Shown piece by piece: positions 8,801 through 16,103 of a stretch of 35,794 nt of DNA; the stretch's first letter is position 1; every line of letters begins with the position of its first letter. This DNA is from JBOGWP01 sp050693875. Lineage in GTDB: Bacteria > Actinomycetota > CADDZG01 > JAHWKV01 > JBOGWP01. The position numbers and the translations under genes were made by a program. Under the pieces are notes generated by a model. That model was not told where the DNA came from. It made no database searches and was given only the letters and a program-made list of their open reading frames with translations. Location of the stretch: contig JBOGWP010000183.1 in NCBI GenBank assembly GCA_050693875.1, positions 1-35,794 of the forward strand, read 5' to 3'.

Positions 8801-9555
8801 ACGACGAGGTCGTGCACGGGAAGGGTTCTCTTCTCGGCCGGATGCCGGGAGACGAATGGCAGCGCTACGCCAACTTGCGGTTGCTCTTCGGCTTCATGTA
8901 CGCCCAGGCCGGCAAGAAGATGCTGTTCATGGGCGGCGAGCTCGCCCAGGTGCCCGAGTGGAGCCACGAGGCCGGCCTGGAGTGGAACGTCCTCGTCCAC
9001 TCGAGGCACGCCGGGGTCCAGCGCCTCGTGCGGGATCTGAATCGTCTCTACGCCGCCGAGCCGGCGTTGCACGAGCTCGACTGCGAGCCCGCAGGTTTCG
9101 AGTGGGTGGAGGCCGACGACGCCCAGACCAGCATCATCGGCTTCCTGAGAAGAGGCAGGTCGACCGACGACCTGGTGCTCGTGGTGGCGAACTTCACCCC
9201 GGTGCCCCGGCTCGCCTATCGCATGGGCGTGCCCCGGGGCGGGGTCTGGCGGGAGGTGCTGAACAGCGACGCGCCCACGTTCGGAGGGAGCGGGATGGGC
9301 AATGGCGCCGGGGTGGAGGCCCTGCCCCAACCGGCGCACGGCCGCCCCTATTCGCTAGAGCTGACCCTCCCGCCCTTGGCGTGTGTGTTCCTCAAGGGCC
9401 CCACCCATAGGGCTCGGGGCCCGCTCCTCCTTGGCCGGGAAGGGGACGCCGCCATCAAGGCGGGCGACCGGCCGAGAATCCTGCCCGAAAGGACAAGAAA
9501 GATTGCACCTCGATCGGCGCATGAATGCAGGAAAACCAGATGGATCGAAAGCTAA
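5866..9555 (+). CDS. glgB: Bifunctional GH57 branching-type enzyme fused to GH13 1,4-alpha-glucan branching enzyme GlgB
   Basis: A 1229-aa cytosolic enzyme predicted to introduce alpha-1,6 branches into glycogen, with two unrelated catalytic folds in one chain. Residues 1 to about 530 form a GH57/DUF1957 domain: HAHLPY at 11-16, GFWLPE with nucleophile Glu190, and FDAELFGHWWFEGP with acid/base Asp351. Residues ~575-680 form a CBM48-type beta-sandwich (YFAVWAPQAASVAVVGDFN). Residues ~690-1165 form the GH13 GlgB barrel and C-terminal sheet, with DWVPSH (Asp789, His794), MRVDAVASM (nucleophile Asp859), IAEEST (acid/base Glu912) and LSHDEVVHGKG (Asp980). The spacing of the last three equals that of E. 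coli GlgB Asp405/Glu458/Asp526. The ATG at 5866 has GAGG 5 nt upstream and is preferred over the GTG at 5860. The last ~50 residues are basic and not conserved. Both active sites look intact. Confidence 0.92.
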   Translation: MESGYLALVLHAHLPYAGSGEVEDALAQHWLFEAMTESYIPLLLALEGLAGEGVPFRLTFSVSPTLVTMLLDPLLQARYEKRLEQLIELAGREMARTADRPEVNVLATMYRRLLLEAHEAFATRFRRDLVGAWKRLQEEGYIEILAGAATHGYLPLLRVVPSAAETQIRVGVDEYERAFGRQPRGFWLPECAFYPGVDRMLGRHGIRHTFLETHGITRADPRPRFGVYAPLYCPSGVAVFGRDPLSSRQVWSSTEGYPGDPDYREFYRDLAHDLDHDEVRAYMLHKAMRLDTGLKYYRVTGDTDQKELYVPELARRKAELDAEDFLTNKRMQTEALAGLMDRSPIVSAAFDAELFGHWWFEGPRFIEALIRKASQDEAIRLTTLSGYLQAHSDNQVASPATSSWGRNGFHEVWLNERNDWIYPLLHRAATREEALLRLTDLSGATARARAQARRELLLAQASDWAFMLDGGGLARYAEERIRGHLDRFDRLADQVEQGAVDEAWLTAVERRDRLFPSLEVDEARTPTVPAPVLRVEQEAGVTRAAPAATPPVSRLSGDDLHLFNEGTHFQLQDKLGAHVMNVDGVEGTYFAVWAPQAASVAVVGDFNDWDAKADLLAPRDLSGIWEGFVAGAGGGDRYKFHVDGHGGHRAEKADPVATFAEVPPGTASLIWDLAYAWGDADWMAARAKRNALDAPLSIYEVHLGSWRRVAEEGNRPLTYQELAPQLAEYATEQGFTHVELLPVMEHPFYGSWGYQVTGYFAPTSRYGTPQDLMALIDRLHQAGVGVILDWVPSHFPTDEHALGYFDGTHLYEHADPRLGHHPEWGTFIFNYGRPEVRSFLISNAVFWLSRYHADGMRVDAVASMLYLDYARADGEWIPNRYGGRENLEAIDFLRQLNEEVYRRHPDVMMIAEESTAWPMVSRPTDTGGLGFGLKWDMGWMHDTLRYMSRDPILRRYHHNDLTFRALYAFHENFVLPLSHDEVVHGKGSLLGRMPGDEWQRYANLRLLFGFMYAQAGKKMLFMGGELAQVPEWSHEAGLEWNVLVHSRHAGVQRLVRDLNRLYAAEPALHELDCEPAGFEWVEADDAQTSIIGFLRRGRSTDDLVLVVANFTPVPRLAYRMGVPRGGVWREVLNSDAPTFGGSGMGNGAGVEALPQPAHGRPYSLELTLPPLACVFLKGPTHRARGPLLLGREGDAAIKAGDRPRILPERTRKIAPRSAHECRKTRWIES

Positions 9556-9626
9556 TATCCCGGATCAGATCGGGTCTTATGGAGATGTGACGCCGAGGAT
9601 TCAAGCTGGAGGCTCGCCGAGGGGGT

Positions 9627-11303
9627 ATGGCGGAACAGATCGCGCTCCAGCCGGAAAAGCGAGCCGTCGCCAGAGCTCGTCCCCCCGGCGTCGACTCCAG
9701 GCGCCGCCGGCCCCACTCCGGGCGGGAGGGGCTGGCGGCAGCGCTTCAGGAGCCTCTCGCCCCGGCGAGGATTCTCTCGCTGCAGGCCCTTGTGGGTAAT
9801 CGCTCCGTCGAAAAGCTGATTGCCGAGAATCGGAGCTCGGCCGTTCCAACGGTGGGCCCTCACCCTAGCCGCCCCTTCCTGCCGCTCCAGGGCAGCTTCC
9901 GGGAACCCCCGCCTCTCGTCTCGGCGGACCTCGAGACTCGAGGGGGCAAGGTATCGAAGACCGCCACCGCGAAAAAGGTAGTGACGCTGGGGGCCAAGAA
10001 GAGCGGCTACAACAAGATCGTGGGCCTCGTCCAGAGCTACGAGCGGCTGGAGCTCGAGGCCGGTCGCAAGGACGCCTCACTCACCGAGCTTCGCACGGTG
10101 CTGACCGGCGTCGCCGAGCTCATCACGGGGTGGATCGACAACAAGGATCACTCGGAGGCGGTCAGGCGAGGCGATCGAAATGCCGTCGAGCGAAAGACTG
10201 CTCTCGAGTGGCTTCGGCCTCGAGTGGGGGAAGAGCTCAGGCTCCTTCGGGAGACCGAGGCCTTCGCCTCCATGGCTCTCCGGTCGATCCTCGCCGGGAT
10301 CGATCCGCTGACGTGCGTGCACTTCGGCGAATACGAGGGCAAGGTACGGGAGCATAGGGCCTTCAAGAAGCTCACCCTGGTCGGCACCGTCCAAAAAGAC
10401 GCAGTCACGGTGCTCCATCAGGAGTGGACGGGAGCGTACGCCGGGAAGATTCGTGAGCACCTTGCCGGTGGAATTGACGGAGACTCCGCCCACGAGATAT
10501 TGCTCTTCATTGGGAAGTTCTTTCACCAACCCGCCGACCTGAACGATCTGAAGAAGGTCCTCCGTTCGGTGAACATGAGCCGGGTTGAGGCGGAGGCCTT
10601 CCTCGCCGCGATCCCCCCGGTCGATCAACAGACTCGCAGGCGAGAGATCTCGACCTTCAAATCACTGCAGTTGGTTAAGGCCGCGGAGGGCCTCGAGGGG
10701 AAGCTCCACTGGTTCGGAGCCTCCGGCCCGGCCGGTGCTCAATACCAGATCAGCCCGACTACTCTGACCGGTCCGGGAAAGCCGAACGACTTCGCCCGCT
10801 GGATGCTGGCCCTGGGACCCGAACCTGACGAGACCAGCACGATGAATTGCTGGGAGGCGGTCCTGTTCATGGGATACCGCGGCGGCCTCGTGACCCTGGG
10901 CCGCCTACGAGAGATTCACAACGACGCTTCGCAGGCGGCGAGAAATGCAGGAACCACGAAGGAGTACTACGACCGCCTGGAGAAGCGAATGTACTCGGGG
11001 ACTCGGCAGGCCTTTGTCTACGATCCCCACGCGGCCGACGTCGGCTCGCCGGACATACCGACGGGGAGCATCATCTTCATCGATGGGCTGGGACATGTGC
11101 TGCTCGGAACCGGCGGGAAGAGCCCCACGGGACGCCAGCAGGTAATCAGCCATTGGGTGTTCCCGTGGCCGGGGGGTCGGTGGACCGTTCTTGGTGGCAG
11201 GGTGCAGGCCACGACACTGGAGGAGACGCTCGACCGCGGGTACGCCGACGAGTACAGGAACAAAACGCCACCCAGCGTGCTGTTTGGTACGCCTGCCTGG
11301 TAG
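9627..11303 (+). CDS. Candidate eCIS cargo/effector with NlpC/P60-like Cys-His domain
   Basis: 558 aa, no signal peptide or membrane segment. Residues 1-45 are Arg/Pro-rich and probably disordered. Residues 50-65 read LSLQALVGNRSVEKLI, aligning position by position with LGLQRSSGNAAVARLL of the DUF4157 protein encoded at the other end of the locus. The middle (~110-360) is mostly charged alpha-helix of no known family. The C-terminal ~170 residues look like a papain-fold NlpC/P60-type hydrolase or deamidase: MNCWEAVLFMGYRGGL gives candidate nucleophile Cys408, and PTGSIIFIDGLGHVLLGTGG gives candidate His490, in the order and context of NlpC/P60 proteins. The start ATG has GAGGGGG close upstream. 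It follows glgB by 71 nt and precedes the propeller gene by 30 nt. The role as toxin or cell-wall enzyme delivered by the injection system is inference; no target is visible. Confidence 0.7.
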   Translation: MAEQIALQPEKRAVARARPPGVDSRRRRPHSGREGLAAALQEPLAPARILSLQALVGNRSVEKLIAENRSSAVPTVGPHPSRPFLPLQGSFREPPPLVSADLETRGGKVSKTATAKKVVTLGAKKSGYNKIVGLVQSYERLELEAGRKDASLTELRTVLTGVAELITGWIDNKDHSEAVRRGDRNAVERKTALEWLRPRVGEELRLLRETEAFASMALRSILAGIDPLTCVHFGEYEGKVREHRAFKKLTLVGTVQKDAVTVLHQEWTGAYAGKIREHLAGGIDGDSAHEILLFIGKFFHQPADLNDLKKVLRSVNMSRVEAEAFLAAIPPVDQQTRRREISTFKSLQLVKAAEGLEGKLHWFGASGPAGAQYQISPTTLTGPGKPNDFARWMLALGPEPDETSTMNCWEAVLFMGYRGGLVTLGRLREIHNDASQAARNAGTTKEYYDRLEKRMYSGTRQAFVYDPHAADVGSPDIPTGSIIFIDGLGHVLLGTGGKSPTGRQQVISHWVFPWPGGRWTVLGGRVQATTLEETLDRGYADEYRNKTPPSVLFGTPAW

Positions 11304-11333
11304 GCGCCGAGGCGTAGCTGAGGGCCAAGTGGA

Positions 11334-12653
11334 GTGACCATCACCAATATCTCCGTTGCCCTTTCGATGGAGTGGGGAGGGATGGCCCTGCCCTCCGCCG
11401 TGACGGCCGAGAAGCAGTGGCCTTCGGCCGTACCACTCGCCGAACCCACGCGGCTTGTGCGCCCCGTGTTCAAGGTGGCAGTCGACCGGCATGGAGCATT
11501 CTTTGTCCTGGCCGAGCTGCCGGAACCCGCCCGCCGCCCTTACCGACAGCTCCGGCTCCTGCGCGCGGATTCCCATGGCGTGCTGACCGGCATCACTGGC
11601 CTCACCGTGGAGGAGCCGGAGGTGATCGCCTGGCAAGTGACGGAGTTCACGCCCGACCATCGGGGCGGTGTCTATCTCCTCGAAGCCCTTCAGCGGCGGG
11701 ACCAGGAGGTCGATCTGCGGCTTCGTCGGGTCTCCGAGGGAGGTGCCACTCGCTGGGTTCGGCAACTCCGCCACGATTCGCGCTCGCTCGACTACGAGTC
11801 TCTAACCGGCCGCTTCGAGGACGTTCTGGCTCCGGACGGCGAGTCCGTCTACCTGCCCTCGCGCTATCCGGTGCCCGGTCTGGTTCGCCTCGATCCCGAC
11901 ACCGGTGGGCTCGTGGCGGGGTACGACTTCGGGGAGCCGCATGATCGCCTCGCGATCGATCAGCTCCACCGCGTGTTTTACGCGCGCCGGGTCGGAGATG
12001 GAGACGATCAGCGGACGGTATTGATTCGTCGGGTGCTCGAGACCGGCAATCGCGATGTCATCCAACCCGGGCTGGCACGGCTCGACGAGCTCGCCGGCGT
12101 CGACGCTGCGGGCCGCATCTACGCGCGCCTCCTCGACGGCATCGCGCGCCTCTCGCCCGACGGGCTCGCGGAGTGGACCTTCCGCCCGCACGGTATTGTC
12201 GTACGATCCGGCGACGGGCACCTCTTCATGTGCCGGAACGTCGGGCGCGGAGAGCGCAGCATCCGCCTCTTCGTCGAGCAGTTCGCGGCGGGGGGCGCGC
12301 AGCTTGGCCCGCTCTCCTTCGACCTTCCCGTCGAGGACCTTCCTCACCCCGACAGTGCCCCCGAGCTCGTCTTCGCCGACGACAGCTCACGCATTGGCTT
12401 TTACACAGGGGACAGCAGGAGAGGAGCGGGGACACTCTTCACCTTCGAGGAGGAAGGTCGCCTCCTCGCCGTGGAGCCGCTCCAGCACAGCAAGAACGGC
12501 CGGCCGTCGTTCGACGTGGCGAATGATCGGCTCCTCCCAGTTGAATCCCGCCTCGGGCCGCCCGCGACCTTTGCCCTTGACGGGCAGGGGCGGCTGTACC
12601 TGCCTCTGAGCGATCCCACCGGCTACCGGGTCGTTCGCGTGGAGGCGGGCTGA
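11334..12653 (+). CDS. Beta-propeller-like protein of unknown function
   Basis: 439 aa from a GTG at 11334; an ATG at 11382, with GGAG 9 nt upstream, is an equally good start and would remove 16 residues. I recognise no named family. The chain holds recurring blade-like segments in which an aspartate/glycine turn is followed by a beta-strand pair: VAVDRHGAFFVLAELP, VRLDPDTGGLVAGYDF, GVDAAGRIYARLLDGIARLS and FALDGQGRLYLPLSDP. This is the usual look of six- or seven-bladed NHL/SMP-30-like propellers. No signal peptide is seen. It sits 30 nt after the cargo candidate and is probably co-transcribed, so a partner, chaperone or immunity role is possible, as is a separate structural role in the injection particle. 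Confidence 0.6.
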   Translation: MTITNISVALSMEWGGMALPSAVTAEKQWPSAVPLAEPTRLVRPVFKVAVDRHGAFFVLAELPEPARRPYRQLRLLRADSHGVLTGITGLTVEEPEVIAWQVTEFTPDHRGGVYLLEALQRRDQEVDLRLRRVSEGGATRWVRQLRHDSRSLDYESLTGRFEDVLAPDGESVYLPSRYPVPGLVRLDPDTGGLVAGYDFGEPHDRLAIDQLHRVFYARRVGDGDDQRTVLIRRVLETGNRDVIQPGLARLDELAGVDAAGRIYARLLDGIARLSPDGLAEWTFRPHGIVVRSGDGHLFMCRNVGRGERSIRLFVEQFAAGGAQLGPLSFDLPVEDLPHPDSAPELVFADDSSRIGFYTGDSRRGAGTLFTFEEEGRLLAVEPLQHSKNGRPSFDVANDRLLPVESRLGPPATFALDGQGRLYLPLSDPTGYRVVRVEAG

Positions 12654-12713
12654 GGCTGCACGATTCGAGGCACTTCCCACTCGCGGTCTCGCGCCAGGAG
12701 GTCCACTCCCGTG

Positions 12714-12913
12714 GCACCTCCCCGTGCCAGGCCGCTCGTCTGCCAACGGGGCGGGCAACGCCTGGTCACACGGCGCCACGCCCAGCGGGGCGCAACCCGT
12801 CGTCAGCGAGCACCTCCCCGTGCCAGGCCGCTCGTCTACAACGGGGTGGGCAACGCCTGGTCACACGGCGCCACGCCCGCGGGGCGCAACCCGTCGTCAG
12901 CGAGCACCTCCCC
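12714..12913. repeat. Tandem repeat, two ~95-bp units plus a partial third
   Basis: Unit 1 (12714-12809, 96 bp) and unit 2 (12810-12903, 94 bp) are nearly identical and begin GCACCTCCCCGTGCCAGG. Ten bases of a third copy follow at 12904-12913. The units differ in length by two bases, so any reading frame would shift between copies, which argues against coding. Each unit contains an imperfect inverted repeat: GTGCCAGGC near the start pairs with GCCTGGTCAC about 25 nt later, with one bulge. A second smaller pairing, GCGCC with GGCGC, follows. The repeat fills the gap between two converging genes, so it could act as a bidirectional terminator or be a REP-like element. The rest of the 12654-13026 gap shows nothing recognisable. 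Confidence 0.8.
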
Positions 12914-13026
12914 CGCCGAGCCGCGCATTCTCGCAGGCGAGTTCGACCGCACCCCCCGTTCCATTTGACGAGGCGACGTCTATCGTCCCGGGGGCCGCTG
13001 CCCGGGCCCCGCCGGAGCGTGAGGAG

Positions 13027-15435
13027 TCAGCACAGCAGAGCTCGCCGGATCGGCACGTGATACCGCGACCCGTCGTGCTCGATGACGAGGTCGGCGTAGT
13101 GGCAGCCGGCCAGCGTGGAGGCGGCCCGTTCCACCGTCACCGAGCACGTCTCGCCCGGTCGCAGCTCGACGCCGGCATCGCACGTGGTGGAGTCGATGGT
13201 GAACTTCTGAGCCCCCTGGGCGTCGTCTGGCCCGCTCGCGATCACCACGCTCCGGAAGATGAGCGAGGCATCTCCCGCGTTGCTGATGATCACGGTTTGT
13301 TGCATGCCGATGACATCGTCGAACACCAGGCCTGCCGGAGTCGCCCGGGGAATGGGAGCCGCACCCACGCCCGTCAGGGCAATCGTCTGCCTCGGCGTTG
13401 GCTGGGCGTCGGTGGTCACCACCAGCGAGGCGCTTCTCGTCCCCCGAGACGACGGCTTGAAGACCACTTCGATTGAGCAGTCCCCACCGGGGGCGATCTT
13501 CGCCGCGGTGCAGCTTTCGCCGGCCGCCGCGAAGTCTCCCTTGTTCGCGCCGGTGAGCTCGAGAGCCTGAATCGTCAGCGGAGAGTTGCCGCCATTCGTG
13601 AGCCTGAAGGCGCCGGGCGCGCTCGTGGTCCCGACCTTCTGTGAGGAGTACTCGAGGGTGGCCGGCACCACGGTCACCGAGCCCGACAGCCCGACCCCCT
13701 CGATGGGCATCACCTGAGGGCTTCCCGGCGCGTCGGACGCGATGCGGAGCTCGGCCGTCCGAGGGCCGGCGGCTGCGGGCGTGAAGATCACCTCGAGCGC
13801 ACACGCAGCCTCGGGCGACAGCGTCGTACCAGAGCAGGCGTCCTTGCCCAGGGCGAAGTCCCCGGCATTGGCGCCTGCGAGAGAGATAGCCGTCACGGTG
13901 AGCTGGGCCCCTCCGCTGTTGTTGATGTCGACGGTGCGCGGAGGGGCGGGCGACCCGACGGGCTGCCCGGGCAGCGAGAGGCTCGCGGGGCTCATCGCGA
14001 CGGCGGCGGGAGCAGGGCCGGAGGAGACATGAACCACCACGGTCGACCCGGGCTTCACCTCGGTTTTGGGCTCGGGTACCGTCTTGACGACCTTTCCCGC
14101 TGGGGCCTGATCCGGCTTCTCCACCTGCTCGACGAAGAACCCGCTCTGGGTGAGCCGCTCTCGAGCCGCATCGGCATCTTGGTTGATCACGTTGGGGACC
14201 TGCACGCCGCGCGCACTCTCCACCGTGACCACGGTCCCCTTGCGCTTTCGAACGCCTGCCTGGGGATCGGTTCTGATCACCTCCCCCACCGCCAGGTCCG
14301 GGTCGTCGCTCGCTTGCTTGACCTGCGCGACGCCGAAACCGGATTCGAGAAGCTGGGCGCGTGCCTGCCGGTACGGCTGTCCAACGACGTTCGGCACCTT
14401 GGCCGTGAGCAGGAAGTAGGCGATCAGGAGTGCGATCGGAAGCAGCAGAAGGATGACCAGGACGAGCACCCAGCGGGGGATGATGGGCAGCTGCCACATC
14501 TGGGCGTCCTCGGCGACGCTGCCCGCCCCCGACGCCGCCGCCGACACCTGAAACGGGTGGACTCGCGGAGTGCCGATCCAGAGCCGTTTTCTCGGACGGA
14601 CATCGACCGCGGCACCTGCCTGTCTCCCGGGCTCGGGCACGAGGGTCGGCGGGGTGATCGTAAAGGCAAGGGCCTTGTTCGGGTCGGCAGCCTCGAGCGA
14701 GGCGTTGATCGCCGTGTTGCCCCGGTTGTGCAGAACGAGCTCGTGCTGAGTGGCGAAGCGCCCACGGGTCATATGGGGGACCAGCTGTCCGAAGAAGTCA
14801 TAGTAGGGAGCGACATCGAGAGCGCCCTGGGCGACGGCGGCGGTCCTGGGGTCCTCCTGCGAGACCGCCTCGACCATGAACGGCATCCGCTTCGACGCGA
14901 TGGCTGAGGAGCGCGGCGGCAGGAAGCGGACGCGCACCGCCTCGGGCTCGCCCTCGGGATAGAGGTTGAGCGAGGCCGGCTCGAGGATGGCCCATGCTGC
15001 CGGCTCCCCCGTGACCCGCAGCGCAAACTGGTCGACCACCTGCCCGGTGTTGCGGACTCTCACCTCACGGGACGCTTCCCCGCCGGGCTCGACACGCAGA
15101 TCGGTGGGATCCATCGACAGCGCGACGCCCGTCCGTGGTCGAGCGGCCTCTGAGGGTTCCTCGACGGGAGCGAGCGTCGACCGATGCCGAAGTCGCATCC
15201 CGGGGGACTCGGCTCCTGCCGGCTCGCGTTCTGTGGCCGCGCGCCTTCGGCGGCCGGGTGCCGGCTTCGGGCCTTCACCGGCTGGCCGGCCTCCGGCGCC
15301 GTCGCGCCACGCAACTTCCGGGGAGTCGGAAGAAGCCGGCTCCGTGCTCCAGCTGAGGTACACCCCGCAGGCAGGGTTGACGCAGAAGGTGGCGCTCTCA
15401 TCGTTCGCGGTGCCGCAGTTCCAACACGTCACCAT
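13027..15435 (-). CDS. Zinc-ribbon membrane protein with PASTA and ASH-like domains, possible injection-system anchor
   Basis: 802 aa. The N-terminus is a zinc ribbon (Cys4, Cys7, Cys18, Cys23), followed by ~70 disordered Pro/Arg/Glu-rich residues. Next come COG1470-like beta-sandwich regions (residues ~105-310, for example MDPTDLRVEPGG and LVLHNRGNTAINASLEA). One transmembrane helix spans about 323-344 (WVLVLVILLLLPIALLIAY). Beyond it are two PASTA repeats (~348-412 with VPNVVGQPYRQAR, and ~413-475 with VPNVINQDADAARERL). Three ASH/choice-of-anchor-D-like sandwiches follow, two with SGTTLSPEAACALEVIFTP-type strands. This topology puts the zinc ribbon in the cytosol and PASTA/ASH outside, facing the cell wall. 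It is the last gene of the minus-strand eCIS operon, 30 nt after tail protein I. By analogy with the CisA membrane protein of Streptomyces systems it may dock the particle at the membrane; that is inference, not homology I can see. Confidence 0.75.
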   Translation of the reverse strand: MVTCWNCGTANDESATFCVNPACGVYLSWSTEPASSDSPEVAWRDGAGGRPAGEGPKPAPGRRRRAATEREPAGAESPGMRLRHRSTLAPVEEPSEAARPRTGVALSMDPTDLRVEPGGEASREVRVRNTGQVVDQFALRVTGEPAAWAILEPASLNLYPEGEPEAVRVRFLPPRSSAIASKRMPFMVEAVSQEDPRTAAVAQGALDVAPYYDFFGQLVPHMTRGRFATQHELVLHNRGNTAINASLEAADPNKALAFTITPPTLVPEPGRQAGAAVDVRPRKRLWIGTPRVHPFQVSAAASGAGSVAEDAQMWQLPIIPRWVLVLVILLLLPIALLIAYFLLTAKVPNVVGQPYRQARAQLLESGFGVAQVKQASDDPDLAVGEVIRTDPQAGVRKRKGTVVTVESARGVQVPNVINQDADAARERLTQSGFFVEQVEKPDQAPAGKVVKTVPEPKTEVKPGSTVVVHVSSGPAPAAVAMSPASLSLPGQPVGSPAPPRTVDINNSGGAQLTVTAISLAGANAGDFALGKDACSGTTLSPEAACALEVIFTPAAAGPRTAELRIASDAPGSPQVMPIEGVGLSGSVTVVPATLEYSSQKVGTTSAPGAFRLTNGGNSPLTIQALELTGANKGDFAAAGESCTAAKIAPGGDCSIEVVFKPSSRGTRSASLVVTTDAQPTPRQTIALTGVGAAPIPRATPAGLVFDDVIGMQQTVIISNAGDASLIFRSVVIASGPDDAQGAQKFTIDSTTCDAGVELRPGETCSVTVERAASTLAGCHYADLVIEHDGSRYHVPIRRALLC

Positions 15436-15465
15436 CGCTCAAACCTTCGCTGCTCGGTGTCGGGT

Positions 15466-16029
15466 CTATGGCCGGCCATCAGGATTCCCGCTGATTTCGA
15501 CGATCTCGACCTCGTGCGCCAGGTTCGCCGGCTTGGTGAGCGCCACGATGGCCTCGACGTGACCCCGCTCGATCTGCCGGCCGCGCGGAACCTGGAGGCG
15601 GACTTTCACACGCTGGCGAGCACTACCCGGAGGTCGGCTGTTCGGCCTGAGCGACCATCGCGCTCCCCCGCTGTCGGTGATCTCTGGCGTGATGCCGGTG
15701 AGCAGCGCAACGAAGGAAGCGAGTCCCTCCGCCGTGCCGCGCCGCCGGTACAGGCGCACCGCCTCCGCCACGAGGGCACGTTGGCGCCGCAAGGGTGGGG
15801 CCCCGTCCAGGGTGAGCGCGAACCATCCTGCGAGCCAGCGGAGGAAGTCCGGCGGCGCCAGCCAGGGGTCGATGTAGGCGTACAGACAGTCGAGCGTGGC
15901 GAAGATCGGGGCCAGAACGCCGTCCAGGGCGAGGGTGAGGCGTTGCGCCAGGTCGTCTTCCTGGTACAGGCCGGGAAGTGCCTGCCCCAGCGGGTGGGGG
16001 CTCGGGAGGCCAGGGGCTTCCTTCCGCAC
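15466..16029 (-). CDS. Tail protein I-like baseplate protein (Afp12-type)
   Basis: 187 aa, related to phage P2 gpI / Tail_P2_I proteins that form part of the baseplate wedge. Typical features are YLPGLYQEDD-like QALPGLYQEDDLAQRL at the N-terminus, the helical IFATLDCLYAYIDPWLAPPDFLRWLAGW, the basic RRQRALVAEAVRLYRRRGT segment, and LTGITPEI. The start is a GTG at 16029 with GGAG 8 nt upstream. It follows baseplate protein J after 74 nt, the same pairing as in Afp and phage P2. Confidence 0.85.
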   Translation of the reverse strand: MRKEAPGLPSPHPLGQALPGLYQEDDLAQRLTLALDGVLAPIFATLDCLYAYIDPWLAPPDFLRWLAGWFALTLDGAPPLRRQRALVAEAVRLYRRRGTAEGLASFVALLTGITPEITDSGGARWSLRPNSRPPGSARQRVKVRLQVPRGRQIERGHVEAIVALTKPANLAHEVEIVEISGNPDGRP

Positions 16030-16103
16030 CGTGACGTCTCCCCGCCTCTAGCTCTGGGGGGGGACCCAGGCCGCCGGGACCCCGCGCTTCCCAGCCGCGA
16101 GTC

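Noticed and set aside
6325..9339. 1004-codon minus-strand open frame opposite the branching-enzyme fusion
   Set aside because: No recognisable domain, His/Val/Gly/Arg-rich antisense composition, and every catalytic motif of GH57 and GH13 is intact on the plus strand.
12714..12913. CRISPR array or repeat-encoded peptide
   Set aside because: The ~95-bp units are directly adjacent with no spacers, and unit lengths of 96 and 94 bp break any common reading frame.
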